Below, piece after piece: positions 6,768 to 8,646 of a stretch of DNA of 8,646 nt; position 1 is the stretch's first letter, and every line of letters begins with the position of its first letter. The notes under the pieces were generated by a model, which saw only the letters and a program-made list of their open reading frames with translations, searched no databases and was not told the DNA's origin. Source of the DNA: Rapidithrix thailandica (GTDB lineage Bacteria; Bacteroidota; Bacteroidia; Cytophagales; Flammeovirgaceae); the NCBI RefSeq assembly GCF_039710355.1, contig NZ_JBDKWZ010000034.1, positions 1-8,646 of the forward strand. The letters run 5' to 3'. The position numbers were made by a program, and so were the translations under genes.

Positions 6768-7166
6768 ATGAATTTTCAATATACAATACATAGTGGGGAT
6801 AAGCCAATAATCAAGATAAGAGAGTCAGAACTTAAATCCCTTGAAGATTTACTCAATACACTTTGTATTTATCCACATATCGAAAGTGTAATAGATGAAT
6901 TTAAAGTGATTTACGAAAATTCTTCAGATTTAAATGACTTGATTGAAGATAAATATAATGGTTATTGGGAAGATGATTTATTAGGGAAGTCTTTCACTGT
7001 TCTTGGATATGATAATGGTTTAGATGTGTTTGTAAATGAGAACATGATTTATATCGAAGACGAGTATCAATATCCAGAAATTCCCAGAGTTAAGTTAAGT
7101 ATGAGCGAGTTTATCCAAACTCTTGAAGATTGGAGAGATATTCTAAAATCATATTCTAAAAGTTAA
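6768..7166 (+). CDS. Candidate EndoU immunity protein (132 aa, acidic)
   Basis: It starts two bases after the toxin stop and shares its A/T-rich composition. The protein is small, strongly acidic (DLNDLIEDKYNGYWEDD, YIEDEYQYPEIP) and has no signal or membrane segment, as expected for a cytoplasmic inhibitor that masks an RNase active site. The end, VKLSMSEFIQTLEDWRDIL, resembles the closing helix of several small immunity proteins (xxLSEFxxxLxxW), but I cannot assign a named family. The role rests on position, size and charge. Its stop lies about 10 bp before the end of an IS256-type remnant, whose hairpin probably terminates the transcript. Confidence 0.8.
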   Translation: MNFQYTIHSGDKPIIKIRESELKSLEDLLNTLCIYPHIESVIDEFKVIYENSSDLNDLIEDKYNGYWEDDLLGKSFTVLGYDNGLDVFVNENMIYIEDEYQYPEIPRVKLSMSEFIQTLEDWRDILKSYSKS

Positions 7167-7175
7167 GCATAAAGC

Positions 7176-7201
7176 GACACTCTCCCTTAAAGTGTGTAAA
7201 C
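7176..7201. repeat. Probable terminal inverted repeat of the IS256-type remnant
   Basis: The segment begins GACACTCTCCCTTAAAGTGTG and ends GTGTAAAC. It lies just outside the transposase stop, with a TGTGTAAA core like that seen in ends of several IS256-family elements (from memory of the family). Only one copy is present in the window because the opposite end of the element is missing. The exact outer base is uncertain by a few positions. Confidence 0.5.
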
Positions 7202-7219
7202 TAAAATTTTCATTAGTTA

Positions 7220-7249
7220 GGTCAGGCTCAGTTTAGCCTGACCCTTTTT
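7220..7249 (+). terminator. Rho-independent terminator closing the EndoU/immunity operon, inside the IS remnant
   Basis: A perfect 9-bp stem GGTCAGGCT / AGCCTGACC (7220-7228 and 7235-7243) with a 6-base loop is followed by C then TTTTT (7245-7249) on the + strand. It overlaps the transposase stop codon on the other strand. On the minus strand no T-run follows, so it acts for + strand transcripts, i.e. those leaving the toxin/immunity genes. Confidence 0.8.
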
Positions 7250-7371
7250 CCAACTATAAACAGAAAACTGTTAAGGATTATCCCCCAATTCCTGATTGGC
7301 ATTGTCCATTTCCTGGTAGCCTCACGCAGGGCAAGGAAAACCGATTTCATTACCGCCTCATCCGTCGAAAA
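7228..7371 (-). pseudogene. IS256-family transposase, 3' fragment
   Basis: Reading down the minus strand from 7371 gives FSTDEAVMKSVFLALREA, then TRKWTMPIRNWGIILNSF, ending GKRVRLN and TGA at 7230-7228. The block DEAVxKxxxLAxxxxxxKWTxPIRNWxxIL is the characteristic C-terminal end of IS256-type transposases, which are normally about 400 aa. The DDE catalytic residues lie in the missing part, so the fragment cannot be active. Codons further upstream on the minus strand stop resembling the family at about 7375-7385, which marks the breakpoint. Confidence 0.8.
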
Positions 7372-7378
7372 GGACAGT

Positions 7379-8646
7379 TTGCAATTGTATGTGAAATTCA
7401 AAGCCCCTCCTCCAAACCCAGCCCTGCCGCAATACGGTTTTGATGCCTATGAGCATCCCAGCCAACAAAGGCATTACGAGCAGATCGTGCTGGAAGAGGT
7501 GCCTTATTTTGTGCCCTGGAAGTCGGTGGCGACCGGGCGTACGGACCAAGTACTGGCTTTGTTGTCGGGAGATACTTCCCGCTTTGAGCAGGTGCAGTGG
7601 AAAGGGGTGATGCAGACCACTCCGGGGTTGAAGGACGGGCAGTTGCAACTTACCGTACAAGGCACCGGGCACGAGGAAGAAAGCGAAGTGCTGGCTTACC
7701 GCAAAGAAGGGGAAGAGGAAGTGCCTTTGGGCAAACTCAATGTGATCAGCTATGACCAGGAGTACCGCAAACTTTACCTGGTGTCGGTCAACGGCACTTC
7801 GTATCCGTACAATTATCCGAGCCTGCAAGATTCGCTGAACCGTATTTTCAGCCAGGCCGTAGTGCGCTGGGAACTGGGTCCGCTCCAAAGCCTGGAAGTA
7901 CCGGAAGTGGATTTTGTTAACGGAAGCTTTGATGACGGTAGTTCCGGTTTGTTGTCCAACTATACCCCGGACATGCGCAAAGTGGTGCGGGCTTTCAGAA
8001 AGGCCAAGCCTCATTTTGACAAAGATGCTCTCTACATATTTCTGGTACGCAATTCGGCCTCGGACAAAGAGGGCTTTATGCCGCGCAAACAGCGGTACGG
8101 CTTTCTGTTTGCCGATCAGTTTTCCAGCCAGTCGGGCTTTGTCAAAACCCTGGCGCACGAGTTGGGCCACGGAGCCTTCCGTTTGAAACACAGCTTTGAG
8201 CAGTACCCGGAAGACCGGGAAAACCTGATGGACTATGCCGAGCGGGGCACCCGACTGCGCAAATACCAATGGGACCTGGTCCACGACCCGGTGGCCGTCT
8301 GGGGTCTGTTTGAAAAAGATGAAGAGGGGGAACTTGTCAGTGAATACAAGTACAAAGAGCTTGACCTGGCCTCCGAAGTAGACATTCACAAATATATTTC
8401 CGGTGAGGAAATTACGTATATAACCCCCGGAGGTGAGCTGATTACCCTAAGTAAAGAGGCGAAGCCGAGCTTTACGGGAGTGACACATGTACCTGAGATA
8501 GATACCCAAGTTTCCAAAGGTACTTTATTGGCTTTCCGGGAGGGGAGTATGTTATGGCGGTCGCGTTATCGCATTCCAAAAGATTTGGGTTCCTGGGAGT
8601 TTATGGGCTATGTGAATGCTGCGGGAGATTATTACCCCGGAGCCTC
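7379..8646 (+). CDS. Headless zincin-metalloprotease polymorphic-toxin protein (5'-truncated at the IS remnant, continues past window)
   Basis: The frame stays open for 422 codons to the window end. It has no start of its own: the first in-frame ATG is at 7610, inside a domain, and TTG 7379 or GTG 7391 would be the only earlier options. Upstream codons are antisense to transposase. Residues at 7379-7800 are beta-rich (LQLYVKFKA, YGFDAYEHP, YFVPWKSV). A zincin follows: LAHELGHGAFRLKH, with His codons at 8156 and 8168, Glu at 8159, third His at 8189, and a Met-turn-like NLMDY at 8222-8236. Zincins of this type occur inside large Bacteroidota toxins ahead of the tip, as a processing or effector protease (family knowledge). 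All metal-binding residues are intact, so the domain would be active if expressed. Loss of the start and signal suggests a pseudogene or a silent donor of toxin modules. Confidence 0.75.
   Translation, partial: MQLYVKFKAPPPNPALPQYGFDAYEHPSQQRHYEQIVLEEVPYFVPWKSVATGRTDQVLALLSGDTSRFEQVQWKGVMQTTPGLKDGQLQLTVQGTGHEEESEVLAYRKEGEEEVPLGKLNVISYDQEYRKLYLVSVNGTSYPYNYPSLQDSLNRIFSQAVVRWELGPLQSLEVPEVDFVNGSFDDGSSGLLSNYTPDMRKVVRAFRKAKPHFDKDALYIFLVRNSASDKEGFMPRKQRYGFLFADQFSSQSGFVKTLAHELGHGAFRLKHSFEQYPEDRENLMDYAERGTRLRKYQWDLVHDPVAVWGLFEKDEEGELVSEYKYKELDLASEVDIHKYISGEEITYITPGGELITLSKEAKPSFTGVTHVPEIDTQVSKGTLLAFREGSMLWRSRYRIPKDLGSWEFMGYVNAAGDYYPGA

Larger units (their letters stand above)
7176..7375 (-). mobile_element. 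Remnant of an IS256-family insertion sequence (transposase 3' end and one terminal repeat)
   Basis: The minus strand holds the last ~48 codons of a mutator-type (IS256) transposase, then about 50 bp of non-coding DNA up to a terminal-repeat-like end near 7176. The transposase-proximal end is intact, and the rest of the element (usually ~1.3 kb) is missing on the 7375 side, where the zincin reading frame takes over. The outer end sits 9 bp after the immunity stop. With the other end gone, a target duplication cannot be checked. The inner boundary is approximate, somewhere in 7365-7385. Confidence 0.8.

Noticed and set aside
7256..7322. Signal-peptide-like reading INRKLLRIIPQFLIGIVHFL ahead of the zincin protein, with ATA in place of ATG
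   Set aside because: The same bases on the other strand encode the conserved IS256 transposase end (KWTMPIRNW), which explains the sequence better. There is no start codon and no room for a leader after the terminator.
7358..8389. Long minus-strand open frame (343 codons)
   Set aside because: It is antisense to the zincin protein, whose catalytic HELGH and NLMDY motifs are clear on the + strand. The minus translation is His/Gln/Arg/Phe-rich with no recognisable domain.
1..8646. CRISPR array, tRNA, rRNA, attachment site or replication origin
   Set aside because: No regularly spaced repeats, cloverleaf, rRNA-like segment or iteron cluster was seen on either strand.

Overview
The window looks like part of a polymorphic-toxin island from a Bacteroidota bacterium (moderate confidence; family not resolved). 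The reasons are starts without clear Shine-Dalgarno sequences, secreted proteins with short Sec signals, and large multi-domain toxins with zincin and caspase-like modules ahead of exchangeable toxin tips. All genes read on the + strand. The only minus-strand coding sequence is the tail of a transposase.

Layout. (1) 2-1546 is the C-terminal 514 codons of a large toxin that starts before the window. It has a caspase-like His/Cys module, a linker, then an A/T-rich toxin tip of unrecognised family. Its stop overlaps by one base the start of a 194-aa A/T-rich partner (1546-2130), the likely immunity gene. (2) 2195-2695 encodes a DEDDh 3'-5' exoribonuclease resembling RNase AS (Rv2179c). (3) 2740-3642 encodes a secreted helical-repeat (HEAT-like) protein. 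(4) 3801-4592 encodes an acidic 263-aa protein that looks like the back half of something larger. It overlaps by 8 bp the next gene, (5) 4585-6765, a 726-aa secreted toxin ending in a bacterial EndoU RNase domain. Two bases later comes (6) 6768-7166, a 132-aa acidic protein, the presumed EndoU immunity protein. (7) About 7176-7375 is a remnant of an IS256-family element: one terminal repeat, a hairpin terminator, and the last ~48 codons of the transposase on the minus strand. (8) From about 7379 to the window end runs a second large toxin-type protein with a zincin (HELGH ... NLMDY). Its 5' end has been lost at the IS remnant.

How it fits together. Both toxin genes change abruptly from G/C-rich to A/T-rich DNA at the same protein position, just after a shared linker (PGL..W .. 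S.x.VLR.N). Each is followed at once by an A/T-rich candidate immunity gene. This is the expected trace of toxin-tip plus immunity cassettes being swapped onto a conserved delivery backbone. The IS remnant marks where the island has been cut and rejoined, leaving a headless zincin-bearing module downstream.
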